Below, in pieces: positions 11,640 through 23,077 of a stretch of DNA of 64,000 bases (position 1 is the stretch's first letter; each line of letters starts with the position of its first letter). Source of the DNA: Cololabis saira (lineage: Eukaryota; Chordata; Actinopteri; Beloniformes; Belonidae); NCBI RefSeq assembly GCF_033807715.1, contig NC_084599.1, positions 744,001-808,000 on the forward strand. Direction: 5' to 3'. The notes under the pieces are model-generated. The model saw nothing but the letters and a program-made list of their open reading frames with translations. It was not told the DNA's origin and ran no database searches. Position numbers and translations under genes: made by a program.

Positions 11640-12090
11640 CGCCATCGTTCATGCGCCGTCTAGTCTGGCACTCAGTCATACATCAATTTATCCTCCGTGC
11701 AGCACATGTCCCCGGTCACTCCACCACCATCTCTTTCTCGTTTCTCATCCCCGAAGACCAATCACCACTGAATACTTCGAGACCCTGGCCAACTAATTGT
11801 CTTTCCGGAAAACACAGAGCACATCTTCGACAGATCCTTTTGCGTCAGAGTCAGGACAGTCGTCACCAGTTCTGGTTTCACCATCGCTTCCATCATATAC
11901 TCTCCTTATCTGGCATCTCTCCCACGTACTACTCCGGTCACTCCTTTAGGATCGGAGCCGCAACTTCAGCCTCCCACAACGTATCCCAGAGCACCTCATA
12001 CAGCTGGGCAGATGGTCCTCCCAAACTATCATTGCTACATTCGCTCAGATCTTAGCGACCTCAGATCCGCTCAGTCTCATCTCCTTAAAT
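11640..12090 (+). pseudogene. Ngaro-like tyrosine recombinase C-terminus, broken
   Basis: The end of the RNase H domain is seen as FILRAAHVPGHS (about 11690). The recombinase core appears at about 11926-11970 as YYSGHSFRIGAATSA, which holds the HxxR pair of tyrosine recombinases, followed by LGRWSS. A one- or two-base frameshift at about 12023 then separates it from NYHCYIRSDLSDLRSAQSH, the block with the expected catalytic Tyr, which ends at a stop at 12089. In an intact element this enzyme would integrate the circular cDNA. Most of the recombinase N-terminal half is missing or scrambled. Confidence 0.75.
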
Positions 12091-12103
12091 AATCCACGGT
12101 TTT

Positions 12104-12294
12104 GGGGGTTCGTCGTTGCCCGGGCGCTGCGGCGGATTCCCTACCAGCTTCCCCACAACGCATCGACCGATCCATAGATCATCATCGTCATTGTCATCGT
12201 CATCGCCATTATCATCACCATCGTCATCGTCATCATCTTCGTATCAATAAATCATTTAAACGTATCCTGTTGATGGCGTGGTCCTTGCTAGTGA
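12104..12294 (+). repeat. Split direct repeat B1
   Basis: 191 bp from GGGGGTTCGTCGTTGCCC to TGGTCCTTGCTAGTGA, including a CATCGTCATC-rich segment. It matches B2 with only a handful of substitutions and is joined directly to A2. Confidence 0.9.
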
Positions 12295-12423
12295 ATTGGA
12301 GCTTAACCACCGAATTTCAGGAGCAGGACCACGCCTCAACCACGCCTCTCCCGGCACCACGTCTCTTCCGGCATACCTTCAAATACCAGCCTAACCCTCA
12401 GTTCCTCTTCGCTCTCGTTCTGT
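12295..12423 (+). repeat. Split direct repeat A2
   Basis: Second copy of the A repeat, sandwiched between B1 and B2. It differs from A1 by a small insertion (CACCACGTCTC region) and a few substitutions. Confidence 0.9.
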
Positions 12424-12491
12424 GCACCCCTCCCCCCCACCCCTTTTCTCTTCTCCTTCTTCCCTCTCTTTTTCTACCTCATAGATTCCTA

Positions 12492-12682
12492 GGGGGTTCG
12501 TCGTTGCCCGGGGGCTGCGGCGGATTCCCTACCAGCTTCCCCACAACGCATCGACCAATCTATAGATCATCATCGTCATTCTCATCATCATCGCCATTAT
12601 CATCACCATCGTCATCGTCATCATCTTCGTATCAATAAATCATTTAAACGTATCCTGTTGATGGCGTGGTCCTTGCTAGTGA
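12492..12682 (+). repeat. Split direct repeat B2 (element 3' end)
   Basis: 191 bp, the same length as B1, ending TGGTCCTTGCTAGTGA at 12682. The bases after it do not repeat, so this is taken as the element terminus. Confidence 0.9.
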
Positions 12683-13453
12683 AAGGTACGTAATGCAACA
12701 GGTCAATGGCCTGTCATGGAAGATGTCACTACTGCTACAAGAGGTCTGCCCCATTGCTGACTTTGAGTGTGAACGTTCTGAGATCCAGCAATGCTTTCTT
12801 GTTCTCTGTAATGGACAATAGTTTCACGTTATTATAAACAGATGTATTCCTGCGTAACTCCGGTCCTGTAAATGTCCACTGGGTGTTTTCAATAAAGACA
12901 AAAACATTACAATAGTTTCTATCATCAGTTTATGTTAGTCTATTATACTGATTTAAATTGAGATGTGACCACATTGTGTGGCTAAGAAGAAATGTAAAAT
13001 GTAAGAAAACAAATTAACAGAAAAAACAGGATTATTTAAGATGTGTCTTTACTTTACTTTAGATTACAGGCAGAATTTCAGTGGAGAGTGAAAAAACCCC
13101 ATCATCACACAGACAGCCTTCATTTGTTTGATAGTGGAGCATTAGTGAGGGGGCATAGAAACACAGCAGTACATTTCTCCATGTCTCTCATTTCGGAATG
13201 AGAATTTCTGCACATATGGTGAGCACAATAGAGAGTATGTCCTGAATTAATAACCTTATGCCAACAAGAAAAAAAAAAACTACAAATCTGAGTAGAGGGT
13301 CCAATGGATACAGAGTTCTTTCAGCAATCTGCATAGTCTGACAAAGAGCTTCTGGCTTCACTGAATATTTAGAGGAGTCACCTTGCCTTGAGTTAATGTA
13401 GTATGAAAAATTGCATGAAGGCAAAATATCTGGAATAATAAGACAACAACAAC
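12683..13453. other. No gene recognised
   Basis: AT-rich sequence between the Ngaro-like element and a hairpin-ended repeat. A 120-codon open frame on the minus strand (13188-13550) has no recognisable domain and runs into the repeat, so it is probably chance. Confidence 0.45.
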
Positions 13454-14103
13454 AATTAAAGCTGCAAGCAGGGATGAACGGGCCCTCGCGCGTGCAATTT
13501 TCACCAATAAAAGTCAAGGACTCAAAACTGAGTCCGATGACACCACCCATGACTCTTTATGTCAAACCATTCAAAAGTTATGGCAGAAAATAGGATCTAT
13601 CAAATATCAAGCAATCAGAAGAAGGGGCGGGGCTAGTTCATGCCAATGAAGGTCAAGTACTCAAACCCGAGTCAGATGACACCACCCACGACTCTCTATG
13701 TGAAACCATCCAAAAGTTATGGCAGAAAGTAGGGACAATCAAATATGGACCAATCAGATGAAGGGGGGGCGCGCTTTTTGGCATCTATCGTCGCCCCGGT
13801 AATGCTTTTGCATGAGAAAAGTAATGCACGTCGTCGCAGGATGGAGACGCACATTTTGATGTATAACACACCTGGGTGCACGTTATGGCTCGGGCGAAGA
13901 AGCGGCCGAACAAATGGCATAAATTGCGCCAAAATTACACGATTAATTCAAAATGGCCCACTTCCTGTTTGGTTTCGGCCATGGCGCCAGGAGACTTTTC
14001 TTTAATTTGCGACATGATACAGGTGTGTACCGATTTTCGTGCATGTACGTCAAACCGTGTTGTGGGTTTTCTAGGGGGCGCTGTTGAGCCATTAGGCCAC
14101 GCC
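13454..14103 (+). repeat. Hairpin-ended fish repeat, copy C (3'-truncated)
   Basis: It starts AATTAAAGCTGCAAGCAGG (one change in the 5' stem). About two internal monomers follow, then one second module containing GATGAAGGGGGGGCGCGC and AAAATGGCCCACTTCCTG. It stops at TTGAGCCATTAGGCCACGCCC, where L2-type LINE sequence begins. Confidence 0.8.
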
Positions 14104-15309
14104 CAACCTCTAGTTGGTGTTAGTAAACCTGTAGTTAGTGTAAAATCTAGTGTGTTAGAGTCAGTAGTCATAGCTGCAGCTATAGAACAAGACTATAATA
14201 GTTAGTCTCAAACATAGCTTTGTGGTAGATATCCTGTTATAGAGCTATGCTGCAGGGGGGCACCGACATGATCCACTGGGCGGTGCCCCTCATCCTTCTC
14301 TTCTCCTCTTCCATTTTTTATTAATTATAAGTATATCACAGCCTTCATTGTTGTCCATCGTTCCTGTAGTTTGTTTTGTTGGTCTGCTACCCCCTTTTCT
14401 CTTTTGTGTATGTTTGCAGGCCGGAGCTTTGGGAGCTGCATGCTGACCTGCAGTCCCCCCCTCTGATCATCCCACTGCTTGCTTCCACCTGTCTGTGTGG
14501 ATGTCTGCTATATGCTTGTTGACATCCTGGCCCACAGTCCCCATCCACCCCCCACCCACCGAACTGGCCACCTCGGTGTCTGCTGTCTACATCTGTTTAT
14601 ATAGTTATCCCTGTATTGCACCAGTTAGCCGTTGTGTCTGTGTGTCTCCTTTCTCTGTTCTTCATTTTCTTTGTCGGTTTTCTCTTTTCCTGTGCTCTCC
14701 AGCTGGCCTCCGGCAGGAGGGTCCCCCTTCATGAGCCTGGTCCTGCTCAAGGTTTCTGTCACGGCTGGGGGTAAGGTGTGGACCCAAACGCAGGAGAGCA
14801 GGAGGCAGGAGTTCAATGAAAAAAAGGATTTATTTAACAAAAAAGCCAAACTAAAACGCTGCAGAGCAGGATCAAAAAGCTCAAAGAAACAGGGATCAAA
14901 ACTTGGAGCAAAACCGTGGCAGGAAACATGGGGAACAAACAGTACGGTCCGACAGGGAACAAAGGAATGACAAGACCAGATATACACAGGGGATAACGAG
15001 ACATGACGAGACACAGGTGCAGACACAATCAGGGCAGATGGGACACAGGCGGGGCAAAACAGAAACTGAAAGCTGGGGGGAATGTCAAACCTTGACAGTT
15101 TCTTCCCTCCTAAAGGGGAGGTTTTTTTTTTTTTTTTTTAATGTTTGGCTTAAGGTTTTTCTCCCACTAGTGTTTTTTACCTGCCATTGTTTATGTTATG
15201 TTTATGTAATAATGTCTCGGGGGTCATGTTCTGGGTCTCTGGAAAGCGGCTAGAGACAACGTTTTTTTGTAATATATGCTATATAAATACAATTGAATTG
15301 AATTGAATT
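14104..15309 (+). mobile_element. L2-type LINE 3' region, split by a 341-bp insert
   Basis: The segment contains a pyrimidine-rich fish repeat with ATGAGCCTGGTCCTGCTCAA, then (after the insert at 14757-15097) TTCTTCCCTCCTAAAGGGGA and the tail GGGTCTCTGGAAAGCGGC, GCTATATAAATACAATTGAA and TTGAA repeats. This is the non-coding 3' end of a widespread fish LINE of the L2 type. No coding part of that LINE is present. Confidence 0.65.
14757..15097 (-). mobile_element. 341-bp TG...CA element with 5-bp target duplication (solo LTR or MITE)
   Basis: It starts TGTCACGG and ends CCTTGACA, an 8-bp inverted end with one mismatch, and is flanked on both sides by GTTTC (14752-14756 and 15098-15102). TG...CA ends plus a 5-bp duplication are what a solo LTR shows. 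On the minus strand an AATAAA (TTTATT at about 14829-14834) lies near the 3' end, as expected for an LTR. A short DNA transposon with TGTCA ends is the alternative. It was inserted into an older L2-type LINE 3' region, whose sequence resumes exactly after it. Confidence 0.75.
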
Positions 15310-16630
15310 TTGCTTGCCACTGTTAATCACTCCAAAACAAGCGTGTTATTGTTTTTTACCGTTTCTGTTATTGTGTCACTGAAGAAAGCAAAAACACACA
15401 TTTCTTCCCAAGAAAAATAATTAATTTTAAACATTTATTTGATTAACAATTTATGACAAGCAAATGTCCCTAACAGGGTGGAATAAGACCATTATTTTCT
15501 CATTAGCTGACTTTGGCCAACATGCATTGCTAACAGTTAAACATGTAACTTTCTTGACATGCTGGCAACATTAAACCTTAGTAAGTGGTGTCAAAAAAGA
15601 TAATGGAGTGCCCCCAAACCAGCAGTTTCTGTATTTTATTTTATTTTTTCATTTTGGCAGTGTTGGATGAACCTGTGTAAGTGTGTGATAAAGGTTGCAT
15701 GTGGTTACATCAAATACTGATATAAAAGTGGAGGTTTTATTGTCCATGTGGTTCTGTGTTTGATGCAAAGCCGCCTGAGGGATTGGGCATCGTGTGGGTT
15801 CAGTTTAAGCCTGCTCCTTCACTCATTATGCAATGACATGTCTCACATTTCCTTGAATTGTTTATTGATTATATTAATGACTTGCATAACCATATTTTAA
15901 TATGATTATAGTAGGTAGTTTTACACGTATAAAGTGGAAGTGGGCTTATTCCAGCCCAAAGGCACTGCCCACCTCCCCGCTTCCCAAGCACATGCGATGG
16001 GCTAACTTCTGTAGGAAATTTCAAAAGACGTTGTAAAGCCTAAGTGTCTAGAATTTCATGTTTGGACCAACTTCAGGTGGTGCTGAACAATGAAGGCAAA
16101 TGACTCATCTCTTTTTTCATTAACTTAACCAAACTGCTCTCTAAGCACACCCAAAATATTTTCCCCCAAGGTAGGGGGAAAATTAGGAAGGTGTAATTAC
16201 ATGCTCTGTACCTTCTCATTCTTCACATAATTAGTTCTTGTGCGTTGAGCCTCAGATAGAAATTCCACATTATAATTGTGATTAAAGCTTACATCCACAG
16301 GTGTGAGTGTACAAACATGAATATATAAAGCACTTTGTTTATATTGCTTGTGTTGAGTATTTGTAAGTGTTATGAAGCTGTTACATTATATTATTTGCCC
16401 CAAGAGCTGTATGAGGCTTCACAGACTGAAAATGAAGGTGGATGGACAGGAGAAACATAGTTGGGGGCCTAGGTCATGATGAGATGGATTGTGAGGTCTG
16501 TATCAAGCAGGTGCGTGGTCATCCTTCAGTGAGCTATGTCCCCCTTAACAGGTGGAAGAAACATTGATTGTGGGACCTTGCAATTTACCTTAATGATTCT
16601 TTAATGATTCCAAGAAAACACACTGGGTAT
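15310..16630. other. No gene recognised
   Basis: AT-rich sequence with no coding frame over about 80 codons, no splice-bordered motif and no recognised repeat. Confidence 0.45.
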
Positions 16631-16763
<133 letters not shown>

Positions 16764-16795
16764 CATGTAGATTCTTCAGGCCTGGACATTTAGTG

Positions 16796-17078
16796 GATGA
16801 CACCACCCACAACTCTCTAAACAAAACCATTCAAAAGTTATGGCAGAAAGTAGGAACTATCAGATGTCGACCAATCAGAAGAAGGGACGGGGCTAATTCA
16901 GGCCAATGAAGGTCAAGTACTCAATACCGAGTCCGATGACACCACCCACGTCTTTATCACAACCCGTTCAAAAGTTATGGCAGAAAGTAGGAACTATCAG
17001 ATATTGACCAATCAGATGTAGGGGCAGGGCTAATTTGCACCAATTATGTTCAAGGACTCAAAACCGAGTCCAATTTGA
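16796..17078 (+). repeat. Hairpin-repeat internal monomers, orphan block
   Basis: Just over two internal monomers (GACACCACCCAC..., CAAAAGTTATGGCAGAAAGT, CCAATCAGAAGAAGGG) lie here without either terminal hairpin. They directly follow the GATA tract, so part of an older copy has been lost. Confidence 0.75.
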
Positions 17079-17570
17079 AGAACCAATTGAATATATCTAT
17101 TATGTAGTGCGTCTGAAATAGTAACTACATTTAATAGAGATGATGTATGTTAAGGAATTGTAAATCTGTTTGTTTATTTATGATACTTTATTTAACATCA
17201 TGTAACTGACTGATGTATTCACAGTGATTCAATATAAGTTGTAAATGTACCTGTGTACGGTTAATTTTAATATTTACCGTTCAAAAGCACAATATATTTA
17301 AAGTTTTACTTCCACGTAACAGTAATCAATGACTACACGTCCACGATCCATAAATTGAAATGAAATAAAGTTTATAAAAAAAAACAAAAAAAAAACAAAA
17401 AACACATCCGCGATCGGGGCACTCGTCACGTGATCAGGATCTCCGCTTGTCACTCTATGACGTAGAGGGGATGCCCAGGGAATTCCCTGTGGTTGACGAA
17501 ATGTTAGAATGGTTAAAACATTGAATTTAAATATCACCTGTCTCCACTTCCTGGTTCAAAAGCAATTAAA
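17079..17570. other. AT-rich spacer
   Basis: No element or gene recognised. An A-rich run at 17378-17403 is followed by a short GC-richer patch (17405-17480). Confidence 0.4.
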
Positions 17571-19057
17571 AATTAAAGCTGCAAGCAGCAATGAACGGGC
17601 CCTCGCACTCACGGCCACCGCCCCCCATAAGCATATCAGAAATGACACCACCCACGACTTCCTGTTAAACCATTCAAAAGTTATAGCAGAAAAAAGGTAC
17701 AACCAATCAGAAGAATGGGCGGGGCTAATTCAGGCCAAGGAAACTCAAGGACTCCATACAGAATCTGATGACACCACCCACGACTCTCTATGTCAAACCA
17801 TTCAAAAGTTATAGTAGAAAATCGGGACAACCAATCAGAAGAAGGGGCGGGGCTAATTCAGGCCAAAGAAGGTCAAGGACTCAATACAGCATCCAATGAC
17901 ACCCCCCACGACTCTCTATGTCAAACCATTCAAAAGTTATAGTAGAAAATCGGGAAAACCAATCAGAAGAAGGAGCGGGGCTAATTCAGGCCAATGAAGG
18001 TCAAGGACTCCATACAGAATCTGACGACACCACCCACGACTCTCTATGTCAAACCATTCAAAAGTTATAGTAGAAAATCGGGAAAACCAATCAGAAGAAG
18101 GGGCGGGGCTAATTCAGGCCAATGAAGGTCAAGGACTCCATACAGAATCTGACGACACCACCCACGACTCTCTATGTCAAACCATTCAAAAGTTATAGTA
18201 GAAAATCGGGACAACCAATCAGAAGAAGGGGCGGGGCTAATTCAGGCCAATGAAGCTCAAGGACTCAATACCGATTCAGGTGACATCACCCACAACTCTC
18301 TATGTCAAAACATTCAAAATTTATGGCAGGAAATATAGACAACCAATCAGAAGAAGGGGCCGAGCTAATTTTCACCAATTATGGTCAAGGACTCAATATC
18401 GAGTCCCATGACACCACCCACATCTCTCTATGTCAAACCATTCAAAAGTTATGGCAGAGAAAAGTATTCTAGGGGGCGCTGTTGAGCCGTTAGGCCACGC
18501 CCATTAATGCAAACCATGAAATATCAAATGTATCGCCAGGCCTGGCATGCATGCAAAATTTGGTGACTATCAAATATGGACCAATCAGATGAAGGGGGGG
18601 CGTGCCTTTTGGCGTCTAGCGTCGCACATTTTGATGTATAACACACCTGGGTTCACAATACGGTTCGGGCCGAATTAACTGCCGAAGGAATGGCATAAAT
18701 TTCACCAAAATGACACGATTAATTCAAAATGGCCGACATCCTGTTCGGTTTCGGCCATGGCACCAAGAGAACCACTTTAAGTTGGGCCATGATACAGGTG
18801 TGTACCAATTTTCGTGCATGTTCGTCATACCATACAGTTTTCAAGGGGGCGCTGTTGAGCCATTTTGCCACGCCCATTAATGCAAACCATTAAATATCAA
18901 ATTTTTCGCCAGGCCTGGCTTGGATGCAAAATTTGGTGACTTTTTGGGCACGTTTAGGGGGGCAAAAAGGCCTTCCTTTTGTCAGAAGAATACTAATAAA
19001 AATGAAAATTCCTGCAAATACAATAGGGCCTTCGCACTGAAGGTGCTCGGGCCCTAA
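17571..19057 (+). repeat. Hairpin-ended fish repeat, copy D (complete)
   Basis: The best copy in the window, about 1.49 kb. The 5' end is AATTAAAGCTGCAAGCAGC. About six tandem monomers of about 127 bp run from 17640 to 18470. A second module follows (GGGGGCGCTGTTGAGCC, then GGCGTCTAGCGTCG, CGGTTCGGGCCG, AAAATGGCCGACATCCTG). The 3' end is CCTGCAAATACAATAGGGCC and the hairpin ...GGTGCTCGGGCCCTAA at 19027-19057. Both ends can fold into stem-loops, and the 5' CGGGCCCTCGCAC roughly mirrors the 3' GTGCTCGGGCCC. No coding sequence, so it would depend on proteins in trans. Confidence 0.85.
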
Positions 19058-19959
19058 TGATATTTTGTGGCTGGACGACGCTCTGGTTAAGGTCTGGTTA
19101 GGTTAATGCATCACTTATGATTGGTTAGAAGTAGGAAACGCTTGTGGTTTTTGCTAAAAATAATAATTTCACATCACTTACGCCACCTCCGTCGTCATGG
19201 CGACAGCAAATAACATGGTTAAATACTCGAATTTACGTTAAATACTAGAAAACACGGTTAAATACTCGCCGTCAAAATACTGTTAAAAATCATCAAAACA
19301 CCATTAAAACACTGTTAAAACAGCGTTAAAAACATGCTTTTACAAGCTGACAGTAACAAACAGTAACTTGCACGTCAAAAACTCATAATTTAACCACTAT
19401 AATAAAGAATAATATATACATAATAATAATGTAATACTCCGTGTATATATCACGACAACGGATCCCATTGACTTCGCATAGTACAATATTTAGTGGTGAG
19501 AGGTCATGGGCATTTCACGAATTTTTGTGAGATCAGGTTGGTTCATACTTTGTAATTATATATATTTTTTACCTTTTGCCTTTTTTTTACCCCTCCCTTG
19601 CATGTGTGTGTTAAGTGTACTGCTGACAACAAAAGTGAGGTTCCCCATTGATGGAGAAAATAAAGGATTATCTTATCTCTAATCTTATCTTTCATTCACT
19701 GCAGTTGGCCTGCCAGATAAGGTTCAACAGATAAGGTTCACAATCAGCTCCTATAACGTACAAAATACCTCCCTTTTTCAGTATAAATGATGACCATAGT
19801 GTGCATTTCTCTCCTACCTATGTGGTTTGAGAAAAGTATACCTCCGGCTGGAAAACATTGTGCATGATATAATAAAAGCTTTTATTAACATTTGATTCTG
19901 TTCACTGGTTTTATTATGGTACACCAGACAAAAACGAACGAGGATCTTTCAAGGGTCAG
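19058..19959. other. No gene; possible LINE/SINE tail at 19640-19690
   Basis: Mostly AT-rich unassigned DNA. At about 19640-19690 ATGGAGAAAATAAAGGATTA is followed by TTATCTTATCT repeats, which looks like the polyadenylation signal and short tandem tail of a LINE or SINE. No body could be assigned. Confidence 0.4.
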
Positions 19960-20330
19960 TGTATAATAATTTAACGTATTCTATGAATGTATCGCCAAAT
20001 CCAAACCTCCTTAATGTTGCAAATAAGTAGGGCCACTCTATCATATCAAATGCTTTACAAGCATCTAAAGATAATATGGCAGATCTGTCATCCTTGCCAT
20101 AAGTGGCAAATAAAATATTGAGAATTTTGTGGACATTACAGAAGGAGTATCTGCCTGGGATAAAAAACAGTTTGGTACGGGTGAATTATACTAGCTATAT
20201 GCTTGCCCAAGCGGTTTACTAAGACTTTGATTATTTTCAAGTCAAAGTTTAGGAGTGCAATGTTTGTGTTGGAGAGAAAAAAACTCAGTGATCTGAAGAA
20301 AGAGGCTGAGACTTAACTTATTTCTTGCGG
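19960..20330 (-). pseudogene. L1/Tx1-like reverse transcriptase fragment
   Basis: On the minus strand this encodes, with small breaks, ILSLDACKAFDMIEWPYLF followed by TLRRFGFGDTF. That is the RT block beginning LDAxKAFD and its following helix, as in LINE-1 and LINE-3 of this window. The nucleotide string CGCCAAATCCAAA is shared with LINE-3 near 58040. Only about 370 bp survive, with no endonuclease, ORF1 or poly-A. Confidence 0.7.
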
Positions 20331-20416
20331 CAAGGGTAGCACACTAACTGTAAACTACAGTCTAGTCTAGTCTACAACTAGCCTACAGTCAGCAGGGTTT
20401 ATTTACAGTATTAGCA

Positions 20417-20583
20417 GAGCTGGGTAGAGTAGCCAAAATTTGTACTCAAGTAAAAGTACTGTTGCTTCAGAATAATATGACTCAAGTAGAAGTAAATTGT
20501 AGTCTCCAAATAATTACTTGAATAAAAGTAAAAAAGTACTTCGGGAAAAAATTACTCAAGTACTGAGTAACTGTTGAGTAACG
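20417..20583 (+). mobile_element. Non-autonomous hAT-like fragment (ACTCAAGTA repeat)
   Basis: It starts CAGAGCTGGGTAGAGTAGCC and contains TTTGTACTCAAGTAAAAGTA and TTACTCAAGTACTGAGTAAC. This is the same broad family as the fragment at 7161-7357. The second terminus and the target duplication are not resolved. Confidence 0.55.
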
Positions 20584-21229
20584 TCCTTGGTGAACAAAGG
20601 TGGTTACGCTCAGCAGGGGATCCTGATAAAGTGCGGCCTTCCCTCCCCGCCTGTCCTCATTTCAGCGTGGATGAAGGGAATGCATGGGCACAGCAGCTTC
20701 AGCTCCAGGTCGGTCCAAAGGCGTTCACGTAGGCAGGGTCCCTTGTTCGGCTCTTCTGGGGCTCTGAACATTCGTGGGTCACTCGTTGCAGCGCTCCAGA
20801 CAGACGCTTCTTCGGTCACGATCATGGAGGAGGCCGGTCCGTAGCTAGTCGCTCTTCATGCTAAAATAGGAGTTGTGGCCTTCTTCATTGCTCACAGGGA
20901 ACTCCATGGGACCGCGGACAGGTCAGAGGTACGAGAGACCCTGCAGTGAGAAGCAGAAAAGGAGAAAAGAGAAGAGAAGAGACCCGAGAGATTTACAGCT
21001 GTTGACCTTTTGTTATAAAGCATTTAAGGTTGGAATTTTTCCATGAAAGTAATATTGTTTGTCTGCCTAGTGCCAACACATCTCTCAAAAGCTACAGTAA
21101 GACAAAAGTGCTTTTTATTGGGAATAACTTCTCATACTCGAGCTTCAACCTATCATCCAGTATGGAGATCCATCCAAGAGACCAACAGGCTTATTATCCC
21201 GCTGCAGATGAAATGCCACTAGAGAGAGG
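20584..21229. other. No gene recognised
   Basis: A chance open frame at 20587-20844 lacks motifs. An AG-rich stretch lies at 20940-20990. The 5' limit of the downstream LINE may lie within this interval. Confidence 0.35.
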
Positions 21230-21231
21230 TG

Positions 21232-22160
21232 AGTGCAGAGTCAGGCTATGCACCAACCCACACAGACCAGGGCTCCCCAATTAATTCCGCACCAATGTCA
21301 GGTCTATTGCCAACAAGATGGCCAAGATCAGAGAAAGAGGCACAAAGCACTGTGTGACCATGTTGACGGAGACCTGGCTGATTTACAGCGTCCTGGACAC
21401 CGCCATCGAGCTGACCAGCTTTTCAAAGCACAAAGCAGACCGTACAAAGGACCCTGGAAAGAGCAAAGGTGCATTATTGTGTATTTTTGTGTGGGGATCT
21501 TGGTGCATGGCTGCAGACACTATTTAGAGACACTGCTGCTCGGACTTTGAGTTCCTTATGGTAAAGTGCAGACCTTTTTTTCTTCCAAAAGAATTTACTT
21601 TGATAACCATAATAGCCATTTACATTCCCCAACATGCTATTGCTAAGTTAGCACTAGAGAAGCCACATGATGTCAGAAGTAAATAACTCACAGCTTACCC
21701 TGAAAGCATGATGATAGTCGCAGGGGACTTTAACAACACAGATTTGAAATTCACCATGCCTAAATTTCATAAAAATATAAGTTTCCTGACCAGGAAAAAA
21801 AAATGTCCTGGACTAAGTTTACATTGACATCCCAAAAGCATATAGAGCCCCCCTCAGTCACTCATTGAGGTGAATGTGATTATATTTGTTTGTCCCTTAC
21901 TGCAACCTACGGACTCAAAATCTGCAGATCCAAACCATTTATCAGAACTGTATCCGTGTGGAGGGAGGAAGCCACGTCAATGCTGCAGGACTGCTTTGTT
22001 AGCACAGACTGGGGTTTGTTTGCACACGAGCAATGTGGAGACTCCACAGAGGCATCAGAGAGGTGTAGGGGGCTGTGTATGGGGGAGCAGGTCAACAACC
22101 ATGACCTCGGCAGCAAGTGCAAAGGCATGAAGGCATTGGTGAAGTACGAATCCAGCAGCG
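21232..22160 (+). pseudogene. LINE apurinic-like endonuclease domain, broken
   Basis: The pieces, in order: TNVRSIANKMAKI (about 21290), LTETWL (the catalytic-Glu block, 21366), KCRPFFLPKEFT and AIYIPQHA (21580-21650), VAGDFNNTDLKF (the GDFN block, about 21720), and ICRSKPFIRTVSVWREEA followed by LQDCFVSTDWGLFA (21920-22030). The frame changes several times and stops lie between blocks. In an intact element this domain nicks target DNA to prime reverse transcription. Confidence 0.7.
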
Positions 22161-23077
22161 TGCTGCTCAATGAGGATATGCAACTGCCTGAGGTCGTCAA
22201 CCACTTCTTTGGCCACTTTGACACCCCACCGGAGAAGCCGGCCCCTCACACCAACCAGCCTGTTGAGGAATTCCAGCTGGTCCTGCAGCATCACCATGTG
22301 AGAGCCGTGTAAAGTCAAACCACGCAAAGCAGCAGGACCAAATGGAGTGGCAGGACTGCTCCTGAACACGTGTGCTGGCCAGCTTGCAGGGGTGTTCACC
22401 AGCATCTTCAACCTCTCTGCAATTTGCAACTGCCCCCACATGTCTGAAGACCTCCACCAACATCTCTGTACTAAAGAAGCCATCTTTCAAAGAATGACCA
22501 CTGCCAAGTGGCGCTGGCACCCGTTGCCATGAAGTGCTTTGAGAGGTTAGTCCTCTCACACATCAGGTCCATCACTCCTCCTGACCTGGACATACATCAG
22601 TTCGCCTACAGAATGTATCACTCCACAGAGGATGCCATCAACACCACACTCCACACAGCCCTGATACCTAGAGGTCCAACATCCATTGTGTGGATACTTT
22701 TTTGTAGACTTTAGCAGTGTTATGCAAGTTCATACTTCTCATGAACTAGTTCAAAGTTCAGTTCACATAGTTTAAAAATGAATAGTTCATGTTCACAGTT
22801 CACCATTTTCACTTTGAACTAGTTCAAATTCAGTTAATTTCAATGTTTTTAGGTGAGAAGTATGAATGAAACACCCCCCTATCCTAAAACTGTTCACTGT
22901 ATACAATAATGTATTGTCCTAGTGGCCTTTCAACTTTACTCAGAGGCTGTAAATCTCCAACAATGTAGTCCATTATCAATTTGTCTACCTGTTGCTGGGA
23001 AATCAAAACCCTGAAGGCTGCAGGTAGTGTGACTTGGATCGTTTGGGGCTGTTGGGGTCTTCTTGGTCTTTCTTTGA

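Larger units (their letters stand above)
7532..12682 (+). mobile_element. Ngaro/DIRS-like tyrosine-recombinase retroelement, degenerate
   Basis: The element is defined by split direct repeats in the order A1 (7532-7645), coding body, B1 (12104-12294), A2 (12295-12423), B2 (12492-12682), the arrangement typical of Ngaro/PAT-type elements, not of LTR retroelements. Between them are remains of a proline-rich first ORF, a reverse transcriptase with RNase H, and a tyrosine recombinase, all on the plus strand. Coding parts are broken by frameshifts and the N-terminal part of the RT is missing. The 8420-10420 interval carries microsatellites and no element-like coding, and may be a later insertion. 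Known biology: such elements integrate through a tyrosine recombinase and circular DNA and make no target duplication; none was seen here. Confidence 0.8.

Noticed and set aside
12102..12638. His/Arg- and Ser-rich 178-codon frame
   Set aside because: It runs through the B1-A2-B2 repeats with their CATCGTCATC segments; it is not a conserved ORF.
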